This document shows, piece by piece, positions 17,088 through 24,997 of a stretch of DNA of 64,000 bases (position 1 is the stretch's first letter; every line of letters starts with the position of its first letter). The stretch is from Brucepastera parasyntrophica. GTDB lineage: Bacteria > Spirochaetota > Spirochaetia > Treponematales > Treponemataceae. Location of the stretch: contig NZ_CP084606.1 in assembly GCF_022376835.1 (NCBI RefSeq), positions 3,092,739 through 3,156,738 of the forward strand. The letters are read 5' to 3'. The notes under the pieces were generated by a model that worked only from the letters and a program-made list of their open reading frames with translations, was not told the DNA's origin and ran no database searches. The position numbers and the translations under genes are program-made.

Positions 17088-18455
17088 ATGATTGTAATGA
17101 AGTTTGGCGGGTCTTCTGTAGCAAACAGTGAACGTATCCGTCATGTAGCCGGAATAATACAGAATTTTTCGGACAGAAAACCTGTTGTCGTGCTGTCTGC
17201 CATGGGCGATACCACTGACGATTTGCTTGATGCCGCGGACGCAGCCCTGTCGGGAAAAGTGACTATAGATGCCATAGAAAAACTGCACAAGGATACGTCC
17301 GCGGCTTTGGGTATTCCTGTTGATGGAATAGAAAAACTTCTCGGAGAGTTACGAACTCTTCTGACCGGAGTTTCAATGCTCAGGGAACTTTCTCCCCGGT
17401 CAAAGGATTATCTAGTTTCATTCGGTGAACGGCTTTCAGTCCGTATTATGGCCGCCTATCTCAGCAGCCAGGGGACTCCGGCTGTTTTTTATGATGCCTG
17501 GGATATAGGTTTTTTTTCTGATTCAAATTACACAAACGCGGAACTGCTGCCTGATGTTCAGGAAAATATCCGTGCCAGTCTCGGTCCCTATGCGGAAGGA
17601 CGGGCAGGGGCGAGTACCGCAATCCCTGTAGTTACCGGATTTATTGCAAAAGACAAAAATGGTTTTATAACTACTCTCGGCCGCGGCGGAAGCGATCTGA
17701 CCGCAACTGTAATCGGTTCCGCGCTCATGGCTGAGGAGGTCCAGACATGGAAGGACGTAAACGGCATTCTGACCGCCGATCCCCGGATTGTGAAAACCGC
17801 GCAGACTGTTCCGGTCGCAACCTATGACGAGGTAGCCGAACTTGCTTATTTCGGTTCTCAGGTTCTGCATCCCCGTTCCATGCAGCCCTGTATTCAGACA
17901 GGGACTCCGGTCAGGGTAAAAAATTCATATAATATTGATGCTCCGGGTTCCATTATTGTGACGGAGTCTGAAACTGAACTTCCTCCCGTACGTTCCATAA
18001 CAACAAAAAAGAATGTAACTCTTATTGATATTGTTTCAACCCGCATGCTCGGGCAGTACGGTTTTCTCGCAAAGGTTTTTGATATTTTTGCCGCCCATAA
18101 TATCAGTGTTGACGTAGTCGCCACATCGGAGGTTTCCGTTTCGCTTACTGTTGACAGTAAGAAGGCTGATTTTTCCGCTCTGACAAAGGATCTGGGAAAA
18201 TACGCAAGCATTGAAATCAAAAAACACAAAGCTATTGTAACGGTTATTTGCGACGTCAGCCGTTCGAGCAGTATTCTTGCGGTAACTTTTGAGGCCCTTG
18301 CCCGTGAAAAAATAAATATCCAGATGATAAGCCAGGGCGCATCGAAGGTAAATATAAGCCTGATTTGCGAGTCAAATGAAGCCGAACGTGTTGTCCGGCT
18401 GCTCCATGACTGTTACTTCGGAGCGGACGGAAAAACACCCTGTTCTTTCAGTTAA
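17088..18455 (+). CDS. lysC: Aspartate kinase
   Basis: Phosphorylates aspartate to aspartyl phosphate, the first step toward lysine, diaminopimelate, threonine and methionine. The 455-residue protein starts MIVMKFGGSSVAN, the kinase signature; FGERLSVRIMAAYLSSQG and TLGRGGSDLTATVIGSAL (ATP and aspartate site) follow, then YFGSQVLHPRSMQPC. Two ACT domains occupy the last 150 residues (from about LIDIVSTRMLGQYGF), which normally give feedback control by lysine or threonine. The ATG at 17088 is chosen over the TTG six bases upstream because GCGGAG lies seven bases before it. dapB follows 21 bp later, so the pair forms a diaminopimelate/lysine unit. Confidence 0.93.
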   Translation: MIVMKFGGSSVANSERIRHVAGIIQNFSDRKPVVVLSAMGDTTDDLLDAADAALSGKVTIDAIEKLHKDTSAALGIPVDGIEKLLGELRTLLTGVSMLRELSPRSKDYLVSFGERLSVRIMAAYLSSQGTPAVFYDAWDIGFFSDSNYTNAELLPDVQENIRASLGPYAEGRAGASTAIPVVTGFIAKDKNGFITTLGRGGSDLTATVIGSALMAEEVQTWKDVNGILTADPRIVKTAQTVPVATYDEVAELAYFGSQVLHPRSMQPCIQTGTPVRVKNSYNIDAPGSIIVTESETELPPVRSITTKKNVTLIDIVSTRMLGQYGFLAKVFDIFAAHNISVDVVATSEVSVSLTVDSKKADFSALTKDLGKYASIEIKKHKAIVTVICDVSRSSSILAVTFEALAREKINIQMISQGASKVNISLICESNEAERVVRLLHDCYFGADGKTPCSFS

Positions 18456-18476
18456 AAATTTAACGGAGGTCTGAAA

Positions 18477-19256
18477 ATGAAGGTAGCGCTTGTCGGTTAT
18501 GGAAAAATGGGACATATGATTGCCCGCGCCGCTGAACTGCGGGGCCATACTATTGTCTGTACGGTAGATCTTTTCGCGGAGGACGCCCAGTGCGTTACCT
18601 CAGACAAAAAGGAAATGGTTGCAGCGATAGCCGCGTCCGGGGCGGAAGGGATTATAGAATTTTCCCATCCTGCGTCAGTCATGGATAATCTGGTAGCCCT
18701 TATTCCGACGAAGCTCCCATTGGTAGTGGGGACAACCGGCTGGAGGGACCATCTGGAAGATGTAGAAAAGCTGGTCCATGACAACAAATCCGCTCTGCTG
18801 TATTCCGCCAATTTTTCGGTGGGTGTTAATCTGTTTTACCGGATTGTTTCATACGCGTCCCGATTAATGGCCGATTTTGATGAATATGACGCCGCGGTAT
18901 TTGAGGCGCATCATAACCAGAAGGCCGACAGTCCCTCGGGTACCGGTATTGATATTGCGAAACATATTATTGAAAACCTTCCCAGGAAAAAGACAATCAT
19001 AACGGAACTGGGGAGCAGGAAGATCCTGCCGGAGGAACTTCAGGTTTCAAGCCTGAGAGTCGGCTCGGTTACGGGAACCCATTCGGTCATTTTTGATTCT
19101 CCCGCCGATACAATCGAGCTTACGCACAGGGCAAGAAACAGGGAAGGCTTCGCGCTCGGAGCGGTCCGCGCCCTTGAATGGCTCGCCGCCCCGGAAGCCG
19201 GTCAAGGGCCGAAAACGGGTCTGTTTTCAATGGACGATATTTTTGATTCCCTCTGA
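18477..19256 (+). CDS. dapB: 4-hydroxy-tetrahydrodipicolinate reductase
   Basis: Reduces the dapA product with NAD(P)H in diaminopimelate and lysine synthesis. At 259 residues it is of normal size. The N-terminal nucleotide motif is VALVGYGKMGHMIARAA, the catalytic region is EAHHNQKADSPSGTG (family pattern E-x-H-H-x-x-K-x-D-x-P-S-G-T), and LRVGSVTGTHSVIFDSPAD follows. ACGGAGG eight bases before ATG sets the start. It follows lysC by 21 bp. A strong hairpin downstream probably ends the transcript. Confidence 0.93.
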   Translation: MKVALVGYGKMGHMIARAAELRGHTIVCTVDLFAEDAQCVTSDKKEMVAAIAASGAEGIIEFSHPASVMDNLVALIPTKLPLVVGTTGWRDHLEDVEKLVHDNKSALLYSANFSVGVNLFYRIVSYASRLMADFDEYDAAVFEAHHNQKADSPSGTGIDIAKHIIENLPRKKTIITELGSRKILPEELQVSSLRVGSVTGTHSVIFDSPADTIELTHRARNREGFALGAVRALEWLAAPEAGQGPKTGLFSMDDIFDSL

Positions 19257-19303
19257 TCAATATTGCATAATAAGGCGGCAATATACGCTCCGCGCTGGTT
19301 TTA

Positions 19304-19335
19304 CGGAGAGGCCTTTTATGGAAAAAGCCTCTCCG
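19304..19335. terminator. Hairpin between dapB and the convergent gene
   Basis: Perfect 9-bp stem CGGAGAGGC / GCCTCTCCG (19304-19312 with 19327-19335), extended by CTTTT against AAAAA inside. A CCCTTTTTGG tract lies 8 bases further. It may act in both directions, since the neighbours converge. Confidence 0.55.
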
Positions 19336-19392
19336 CAGTTTCCCTTTTTGGCAAATAAAAAAGTACGGATAAGCCCGGCCGCCCTCAGTAGT

Positions 19393-21243
19393 TTATCTGC
19401 TGATTATTATCTGCCGTATTTTTCCGGCAAGATATAAAACCGCGTATCTGTTTCCGTCTTTTAGATATATCCTGCTGTCGCCCGCCTGATATAACGGAGA
19501 ACCGAAAACAGATTCAAAATCCGCCCTGCTGTCGCCTGTCCGTATGTTTCCTGCCGGAGAAATCGGGGAGCCTGTTTTCAGCTTTATAAGGGTAATTTTG
19601 CCTGTCCGTTTTGTTTTATCTTCGGGAATGGCAAATATGTCCGCCGCCAGGGAAGGATACATCCATTTTTCGGTATAATAATTGTATACAATTTCTGAAG
19701 GCTGTCCCCACCGGATGAGCAGTTCATCCGTATTGTCTCCGGGCGCAATAAACCTTATAGGCGTGCTTTTGACATTTTCCGGTATGGACATTTTTTCCAG
19801 GGCCGACAGCTTTTCATTCAGCCGTACGACATTTCCCTGCATGCGCATCATAAGAGCCTGATTCAGCAGAATATCCCTGAAATCTCCGGGGAACCCCTCT
19901 GTAATAAGAACCCTGCTTTGTACAGATTCGGAAGATGCTATGGATACAAGATTTTCCAGCAGCAGATATGCCCGTGAAGAATCGGCTTCCATCAGGAAAA
20001 GCAGGGTCGCGTAGTTTGTCCTGGCAATAATGGAATGGCTGCCGGCTTCCTGCGCGGCTGCGTTTTCGGCTATGGACAGCGCGTTATTCCGGTCTGCTTC
20101 GGTACCTTTTCGCGCAAGCAGCATTGCGTAAGATGAGGAAAAGGCCGGGTCCGTATATATTTCCAGGGCATTTTTATATGCGTCAAGGGCCGCGTTATAT
20201 ATCCGGACATTTCCGGGGATGGTGTTTTGGTTTTTTATGAGCGTGTGCTGCGATTCTCTTGCTGTATTCTGTTTTGCCAGAGCAATCATTGCATTCCTGT
20301 ATGGAGAAAAATCCTGGGCAACAGGAAAAAAAGTCTGCAAGAACTGGTTTTCAAACGTGAGGTTAAAAAACCATTCCTGATGCAGGATAAGGGCATTCAG
20401 CCTCATAATAAAGGACGAATGGGGATAGGATTCCTGCAGCGCAGCGAGACCGGCCGCGGATTCGGAAAAAGCGGTCGCTGTTCTGAGGCTTGTCAATACT
20501 GAAGAAAATTCACCGGTTATATTTTCTATGTTCTTCCTTTCCGCTTCTATGGCCGCGAGGCGCGATTCCGGCGCCGGAAAGGACCGCAGATAGTCCGAGA
20601 ATTCAGGATATACTTCTTTGTCTTTCGCTATTTTGCCAAGGGTTTTAAGCCAGTTTATATAGCTGCCGGAGGAAAATTCTGCAAGCTCCATAAGAACAAG
20701 GGCCATACTGTCCGCTTTAAATATTTCTTCATCAGTATACATGGCCGGATTTGCGGAACCGGCTTTTTTTTCAGTTATGCGTTTGTATTTGGTAAAGGGC
20801 TGATCCAGGGCAAAATGGGCGGCTTCAATGGCGAGGAAGGGGACTAACAGGGCTTCCCTCTCGGCATCGAGATTTCTTATCCGCCGGGACGATTCCGCGG
20901 CGTTTTCATAAACAGTAATATCTATATAGTCCAAAAGGGCAGAGGAAACCAGAAAAGTACCTTCCGGATACATTTTAACCTGAATATCCGGGCTGTCCGT
21001 GACTAAAAGCCGCAGGGAACCACGGTATAATTCCGTATGCCTAAACAGCAGGAACAGAACGGATTCAAGCGTATCTTTCCAGTCGCCCAGTGTATTTCCG
21101 GGGATTTCATGCAGAATGGTCTGGAGAAGTTCTTTTTGCGATGATCTGATAAAATCGTCCCGCAGCTCCCGGTCTGTCATTGCCATAGCCGGAAAAACCA
21201 TAACGAAAAATAAAATACAACAGCAAAATCGGATTATTCTCAT
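19393..21243 (-). CDS. Secreted TPR protein with a degenerate M48 peptidase-like domain
   Basis: A 616-residue secreted protein with a cysteine-containing signal peptide (MRIIRFCCCILFFVMVFPAMA). Residues 40-190 follow the M48 metallopeptidase layout (LVTDSPDIQVKMYPEGTFLVSSALL matches the family's N-A-x-x-x-P-G-G-x-I-x-V strand). The zinc motif HExxH is replaced by IEAAH (residues 139-143), losing the first His, while the downstream Glu/Asp element survives as EEIFKADSMALVLM. A TPR-like helical region spans about 260-500, and the last 100 residues contain two short OmlA/SmpA-like segments (IRWGQPSEIVYNYYTEKWMYP style, then FESVFGSPLY). Probably non-catalytic and structural in the periplasm. 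Family A copy 2 lies in its leader. Confidence 0.65.
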   Translation of the reverse strand: MRIIRFCCCILFFVMVFPAMAMTDRELRDDFIRSSQKELLQTILHEIPGNTLGDWKDTLESVLFLLFRHTELYRGSLRLLVTDSPDIQVKMYPEGTFLVSSALLDYIDITVYENAAESSRRIRNLDAEREALLVPFLAIEAAHFALDQPFTKYKRITEKKAGSANPAMYTDEEIFKADSMALVLMELAEFSSGSYINWLKTLGKIAKDKEVYPEFSDYLRSFPAPESRLAAIEAERKNIENITGEFSSVLTSLRTATAFSESAAGLAALQESYPHSSFIMRLNALILHQEWFFNLTFENQFLQTFFPVAQDFSPYRNAMIALAKQNTARESQHTLIKNQNTIPGNVRIYNAALDAYKNALEIYTDPAFSSSYAMLLARKGTEADRNNALSIAENAAAQEAGSHSIIARTNYATLLFLMEADSSRAYLLLENLVSIASSESVQSRVLITEGFPGDFRDILLNQALMMRMQGNVVRLNEKLSALEKMSIPENVKSTPIRFIAPGDNTDELLIRWGQPSEIVYNYYTEKWMYPSLAADIFAIPEDKTKRTGKITLIKLKTGSPISPAGNIRTGDSRADFESVFGSPLYQAGDSRIYLKDGNRYAVLYLAGKIRQIIISR

Positions 21244-21253
21244 ATTAATAAAA

Positions 21254-21357
21254 TATACTCCTTTATTGTACGTTTTTGATGTAAAGAATCAGCTTTTTTT
21301 TACATCAGAAACACGTACAATCGGAAATAGTCAAATAATTTCGATTATTTGACTATA
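21254..21357 (-). repeat. Family A two-hairpin element, copy 2
   Basis: Complete element between the divergent M48-like gene and the methyltransferase gene. Hairpin 1 is TTTTTGATGTAAA / TTTACATCAGAAA with a loose loop. Hairpin 2 is AGTCAAATAAT / ATTATTTGACT with a TTCG tetraloop in place of the usual AT-rich centre. The linker is ACAATCGGAAATAG. Read on the minus strand it ends in AAAGGAGTATA, 10 bases before the M48-like ATG. Confidence 0.85.
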
Positions 21358-21406
21358 ACACACCGGTAGGCTTAATGCAATTAAGCGGATATACTCAATT
21401 TCAGCT

Positions 21407-22597
21407 ATGAATAAGATTTTTTTAAAGTCAAAAGAAGACGCCCGTATCCGGCTGGGACATCCCTGGATATTTGATAATGAAGTAGAACGTTACCAGGGCG
21501 ATTGCAAAACAGGGGAACCTGCGGAGGTTTTCAGCAAGTCCGGTTTTTTTCTGGGCAGAGGAATTATTAACAGAAATTCAAAAATAATTATACGGATTTT
21601 TACCCGGCAAAGGGAAGAGCCGATCGACAGTTTGCTGTTCAGAAAACGTATAGCCGCAGCCGCTGAAATGCGTGAATTACTGTTTAATCAGGAAGATTCT
21701 TACCGTCTTGTTTTTGCGGAAGCGGATTTTTTACCCGGCCTTATTATTGACCGTTTCGCCGATACCGGAGGCAGGGTTTTTCTTTCAGTTCAGTTTTTAA
21801 CATTCGGAATAGATCTTTTCCGGAATGAAATACTATCAATTCTGAATGACAGTATCCGGCCTGACGGAATATTTGAACGGAGCGATGTTCATGTCCGCGA
21901 CCTGGAAGGGCTTCCGAGGCAGAAGGGCTGGATAGGACACGTACACGACCCTGAAATAACTATTTCGGAAAACGGAATTCTTATACGGGTAAATCTGGAA
22001 ACAGGCCAGAAAACAGGCTATTTCCTTGACCAGAAAAAAAACCGCCTGGCTGCCGCAAAATACGCAGCCGGAAAAAATGTCCTCGATGCTTTTTCGCACA
22101 CCGGGGCCTTCGGTCTCAACGCCTGGAAGAACGGAGCTTCTTCTGTTGTTTCAGTGGATATTTCAGGAGAAGCCGTTGACGTCATAGGGGCTAACATTAA
22201 ACTGAACAGCGCCGGAACGGACATGCAGGCGGTTTGCGCGGATATATTTGACCTGCTCAAACAATATGAAAAAGAAGGACGTTCCTTTGATATGATTATC
22301 CTGGATCCGCCGGCCTTTACGAAAACGGCAAAAATGGTTGATAAGGCATACGGCGGATACAAGGAAATCAACCTGCGGGCTATGAAACTGCTCACTCCGG
22401 GAGGGATACTGGTAAGCTGTTCCTGTTCCCACTTTTTTTCCGAAGACCTTTTTTACCGGATGCTGCAAAATGCGGCAATGGATTCCCATAAAACAGTGCA
22501 GATTCTTGAACAGAGAGGCCCCTCACCCGATCATCCCGTGCTTTTGGGCTATCCTGAGTCGGATTACCTGAAATGCTTTATAATGCGGATATGGTAG
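21407..22597 (+). CDS. PUA-domain class I SAM-dependent rRNA methyltransferase (RlmI-like)
   Basis: A 396-residue methyltransferase of the RlmI/YwbD group, which methylates a cytosine C5 in 23S rRNA. Residues 1-75 form a PUA domain with LKSKEDARIRLGHPWIFDNEV. The middle domain has RLVFAEADFLPGLIIDRF. The SAM-binding core starts at NVLDAFSHTGAFGLNAWKNG (motif I), followed by VVSVDISGEAVDV, the NPPY-like FDMIILDPPAFTK and a Cys-rich GILVSCSCSHFF segment. The exact rRNA target is not proven by sequence. The first miaA-like gene follows 33 bp downstream. Confidence 0.88.
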   Translation: MNKIFLKSKEDARIRLGHPWIFDNEVERYQGDCKTGEPAEVFSKSGFFLGRGIINRNSKIIIRIFTRQREEPIDSLLFRKRIAAAAEMRELLFNQEDSYRLVFAEADFLPGLIIDRFADTGGRVFLSVQFLTFGIDLFRNEILSILNDSIRPDGIFERSDVHVRDLEGLPRQKGWIGHVHDPEITISENGILIRVNLETGQKTGYFLDQKKNRLAAAKYAAGKNVLDAFSHTGAFGLNAWKNGASSVVSVDISGEAVDVIGANIKLNSAGTDMQAVCADIFDLLKQYEKEGRSFDMIILDPPAFTKTAKMVDKAYGGYKEINLRAMKLLTPGGILVSCSCSHFFSEDLFYRMLQNAAMDSHKTVQILEQRGPSPDHPVLLGYPESDYLKCFIMRIW

Positions 22598-22630
22598 AAA
22601 ACAACAGTGGTTACGGATCAGGAATACGTT

Positions 22631-23578
22631 ATGGAACAGCTCTATGATTCCTTGATTATCCTCGGCCCGACAGCCTGCGGAAAAACGAATTTGGGTGTTT
22701 ACCTCGCAAACCAAATAAACGGCGAAATAATTTCCGTTGATTCGCGGCAGGTATACCGGGGACTTGATATAGGTTCAGGCAAAGATTTGGATGAATACGG
22801 GAAAATACCCTATCATCTGATCGATATTGCCGGATTGGATTCCGAATATAATGTATTTGATTTTCATAAAGACGCCTCCCGGGCTTATTCCGGTATACGG
22901 AGCCGCGGTAACATACCTGTTTTTGTCGGCGGGACGGGAATGTATCTTGATGCCATTATCCGGGGCTATGACTTTGTTGAGGTCCCCGTTAATCCGGACC
23001 TCCGGGCCGAACTTGCCGGACTTCCTCCGGAAATTCTCATAAACAGGCTGCTGTCGCTGAGACCCGAAGTCCATAACAGCAGCGACCTCATTGAACGGCC
23101 CAGACTGGTACGGGCAATAGAAATAGCGGAATTTATAAAGAAAAACAAATCTGATGTATCTCTGCAGCCCACTGAAAGCCGTCTGCAGAAACCCTTCTTA
23201 AACCCCTATATACTGGGCGTCCGGATCGACCGTTCCGAACTCAGAAAACGCATACGCGACCGTCTCGAAAGCAGAATTCAGGAAGGCATGATTGAAGAGG
23301 TCAGGAACCTTAACACGGCGGGAATAGGCTGGGAACGTCTTGAGCGCCTCGGACTGGAATACCGGTATACCGCGGAACTGCTTCAGGGAAAAATAAGTTC
23401 AGAAAAAGAATATACGGAATTATTGTATACCGCGATATGTCAATTTGCGAAGCGGCAGGAAACCTGGTTCAGGAGAATGGAACGGAAGGGGGTTCAAATT
23501 GCATGGGTTAAAAACGGAAACAGGGGTGATGCTCTTGCTTTGATCACCCCTGTTTTTCCGGCTGGCCGGATCGAATAA
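22631..23578 (+). CDS. miaA: tRNA dimethylallyltransferase family, divergent paralogue
   Basis: A 315-residue MiaA-family protein. It has the P-loop ILGPTACGKT, the substrate segment IISVDSRQVYRGLDIGSGKD and the prenyl site region VFVGGTGMYLDAIIRG, then FAKRQETWFRR, the family's tRNA-contact element. It differs from the second MiaA at 32555: the usual GTAKP is GSGKD, and the loop after GGTGMYL is shortened. MiaA normally transfers a dimethylallyl group to A37 of tRNAs reading codons that start with U. The ATG at 22631 is chosen because CAGGAA lies six bases upstream; a GTG 24 bases earlier has no binding site. Two MiaA-type genes in 10 kb suggest specialised substrates. Confidence 0.8.
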   Translation: MEQLYDSLIILGPTACGKTNLGVYLANQINGEIISVDSRQVYRGLDIGSGKDLDEYGKIPYHLIDIAGLDSEYNVFDFHKDASRAYSGIRSRGNIPVFVGGTGMYLDAIIRGYDFVEVPVNPDLRAELAGLPPEILINRLLSLRPEVHNSSDLIERPRLVRAIEIAEFIKKNKSDVSLQPTESRLQKPFLNPYILGVRIDRSELRKRIRDRLESRIQEGMIEEVRNLNTAGIGWERLERLGLEYRYTAELLQGKISSEKEYTELLYTAICQFAKRQETWFRRMERKGVQIAWVKNGNRGDALALITPVFPAGRIE

Positions 23579-23581
23579 CCC

Positions 23582-23797
23582 TCAGGCTATAGCGTTTTCG
23601 GCTGATTCCTCAATTTCCGATAAATATCCGGTCCGAAGGCAGCTGTCAAACAGCATTTTCGGCAAAAATTCATCAATAACCTTTGTATATCCGTCAAGAT
23701 CTCTTGTTATGCGAACCATATAACCTTCTTCCGTTTCCCTGACTACTGAAAGAAAAGACACTGTGTTTGTGTTATTCCTGATATAATAGCTTTTCAT
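23582..23797 (-). CDS. Small conserved-looking protein of unknown function
   Basis: A 71-residue acidic protein with a good GGAGG six bases before its ATG. It starts MKSYYIRNNTNTVSFLSVVRE and continues with EGYMVRITRDLDGYTKVIDEFL, which reads as a short beta-hairpin followed by helices. Convergent with the first miaA, with only 3 bp between the stop codons. No family recognised. Upstream, 23798-23977 holds AT-rich DNA without a clear gene. Confidence 0.65.
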   Translation of the reverse strand: MKSYYIRNNTNTVSFLSVVRETEEGYMVRITRDLDGYTKVIDEFLPKMLFDSCLRTGYLSEIEESAENAIA

Positions 23798-23977
23798 ATA
23801 ACCTCCAGAGAAGACATTTTCGCTTTCAGCAAAAACCTCACTATTATTTTCGGGTTTCTGCGGGATAGCTTTAGAGTTATCTTCCCGGAGTTTTTGGCTG
23901 TTTTTTTATTAAAAATCCGGTTGTTTCAGGCCCGGATATACCTGACAATTTTAAATACCGGGTGTATATTTGACATG

Positions 23978-24077
23978 TATAGTCAAATAATTAAAATTAT
24001 TTGACTATTTCCGATTGTAAGTGTTTCTGATGTAAAGAATTAGTCTTTACATCAGAAGCTTAAATTAAAGGACTATA
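23978..24077 (+). repeat. Family A two-hairpin element, copy 3, abutting a start codon
   Basis: Sense orientation. TATAGTC...GACTAT palindrome, linker TTCCGATTGTAAGTG, hairpin 1 with stem TTCTGATGTAAAGA / TCTTTACATCAGAA, then CTTAAATTAAAGGACTATA. The next base is the A of the tatD-like ATG. The AAAGGA at the element end is spaced five bases from the ATG, so the element provides the ribosome binding site. Confidence 0.88.
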
Positions 24078-24866
24078 ATGTATATTGATTCCCATATCCA
24101 TCTGTATGATTTATTCTGCCGCACGGGTAAAAAACCTGAGCTGGTTCAGGATAGCATGGCCTGTACTTCCGCCTACCGCTGGGACGAGTTCCTGTACCAT
24201 GAATCCCTCGCCGGAGAAAATCCCGGAAGAATCTTTCTTTCATTCGGCATCCATCCTCAGATTTTTGCGGCCTTTCCGGAACATGATGCTGTGAAAGAAA
24301 AAGCAATGGTTATGGAGATGCAGCAGTTAATGGAAACCCTTGCAGGCGAAGGCCGTATTCACGCAATAGGGGAATGCGGTTTTGATCTTTTTAATGAGTC
24401 TTTCCGCGTTACGGTTGAACAGCAGCGGGAGGTATGGAATTTCCAGCTTGATCTGGCGCTGGAGAGGGGCCTTCCTCTTGTTATTCATTGCCGGAAAGCT
24501 TTGCATCTTTTGTTCGCGGAAATTCGAAAACTGTCGAAAGTCAGGGCCGTTATTTTTCACGGCTGGCCGGGTTCACTGGTTGAAGCCGAATCGTTCTTGC
24601 AAAAAGGAGTCAATGCTTTTTTCTGCGCCGGCAAGAATATTCTTAAGGGTGACAAGTCCCTGTGTAAAACGGTCGCCGGAATAAATCCGGCCCGGCTTTT
24701 AACCGAGACCGATGCTCCCTACATGCAGCTTAAGGGCGAGCCGTACAGTATCCCGGACGATATTTATCCGGTTACACGTACTGCCGCCGCGCTCTCCGGG
24801 ATTGCTGAATCCGCCTTCGAGGAACAGGTTGAAAAGAATTTCCGGAGGATTTTCCTGAACGGATAA
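24078..24866 (+). CDS. TatD family metal-dependent hydrolase
   Basis: A 262-residue TIM-barrel metal hydrolase of the TatD family. Metal ligands fit the family: HIH near the N-terminus (DSHIHLYD), Glu in IHAIGECGFDLF, His in LVIHCRKA, His in FHGWPGS, and Asp in LLTETDAPYM. TatD proteins are 3'-5' DNA exonucleases or related hydrolases acting in the cytoplasm; this one is divergent, with a long segment (residues 12-45) after the first motif. Translation is driven by the AAAGGA of the family A element that directly abuts the ATG. Confidence 0.82.
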   Translation: MYIDSHIHLYDLFCRTGKKPELVQDSMACTSAYRWDEFLYHESLAGENPGRIFLSFGIHPQIFAAFPEHDAVKEKAMVMEMQQLMETLAGEGRIHAIGECGFDLFNESFRVTVEQQREVWNFQLDLALERGLPLVIHCRKALHLLFAEIRKLSKVRAVIFHGWPGSLVEAESFLQKGVNAFFCAGKNILKGDKSLCKTVAGINPARLLTETDAPYMQLKGEPYSIPDDIYPVTRTAAALSGIAESAFEEQVEKNFRRIFLNG

Positions 24867-24911
24867 TTTTTGATACAGCTCTGATTGTTCAGGGCAAGGG
24901 TCCGTGGATGA

Positions 24912-24955
24912 AAGTGTATAGGTACTAAACACTTGTGTATAGCACCTATACACTT
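24912..24955. terminator. Bidirectional hairpin between tatD-like gene and fumarase
   Basis: A 12-bp perfect stem AAGTGTATAGGT / ACCTATACACTT (24912-24923 with 24944-24955), with a third GTGTATAG in the loop. The genes converge here. There is no strong T tract, so the terminator role is tentative. Confidence 0.4.
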
Positions 24956-24997
24956 ATATATGGCAGAATGTACGACGGACGCACAAGGTTGGGCCAT

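Noticed and set aside
19318-19437. Short plus-strand frame starting MEKASPQFPFLANKK
   Set aside because: It starts inside a terminator-like hairpin and overlaps the end of the opposite gene; no binding site was seen.
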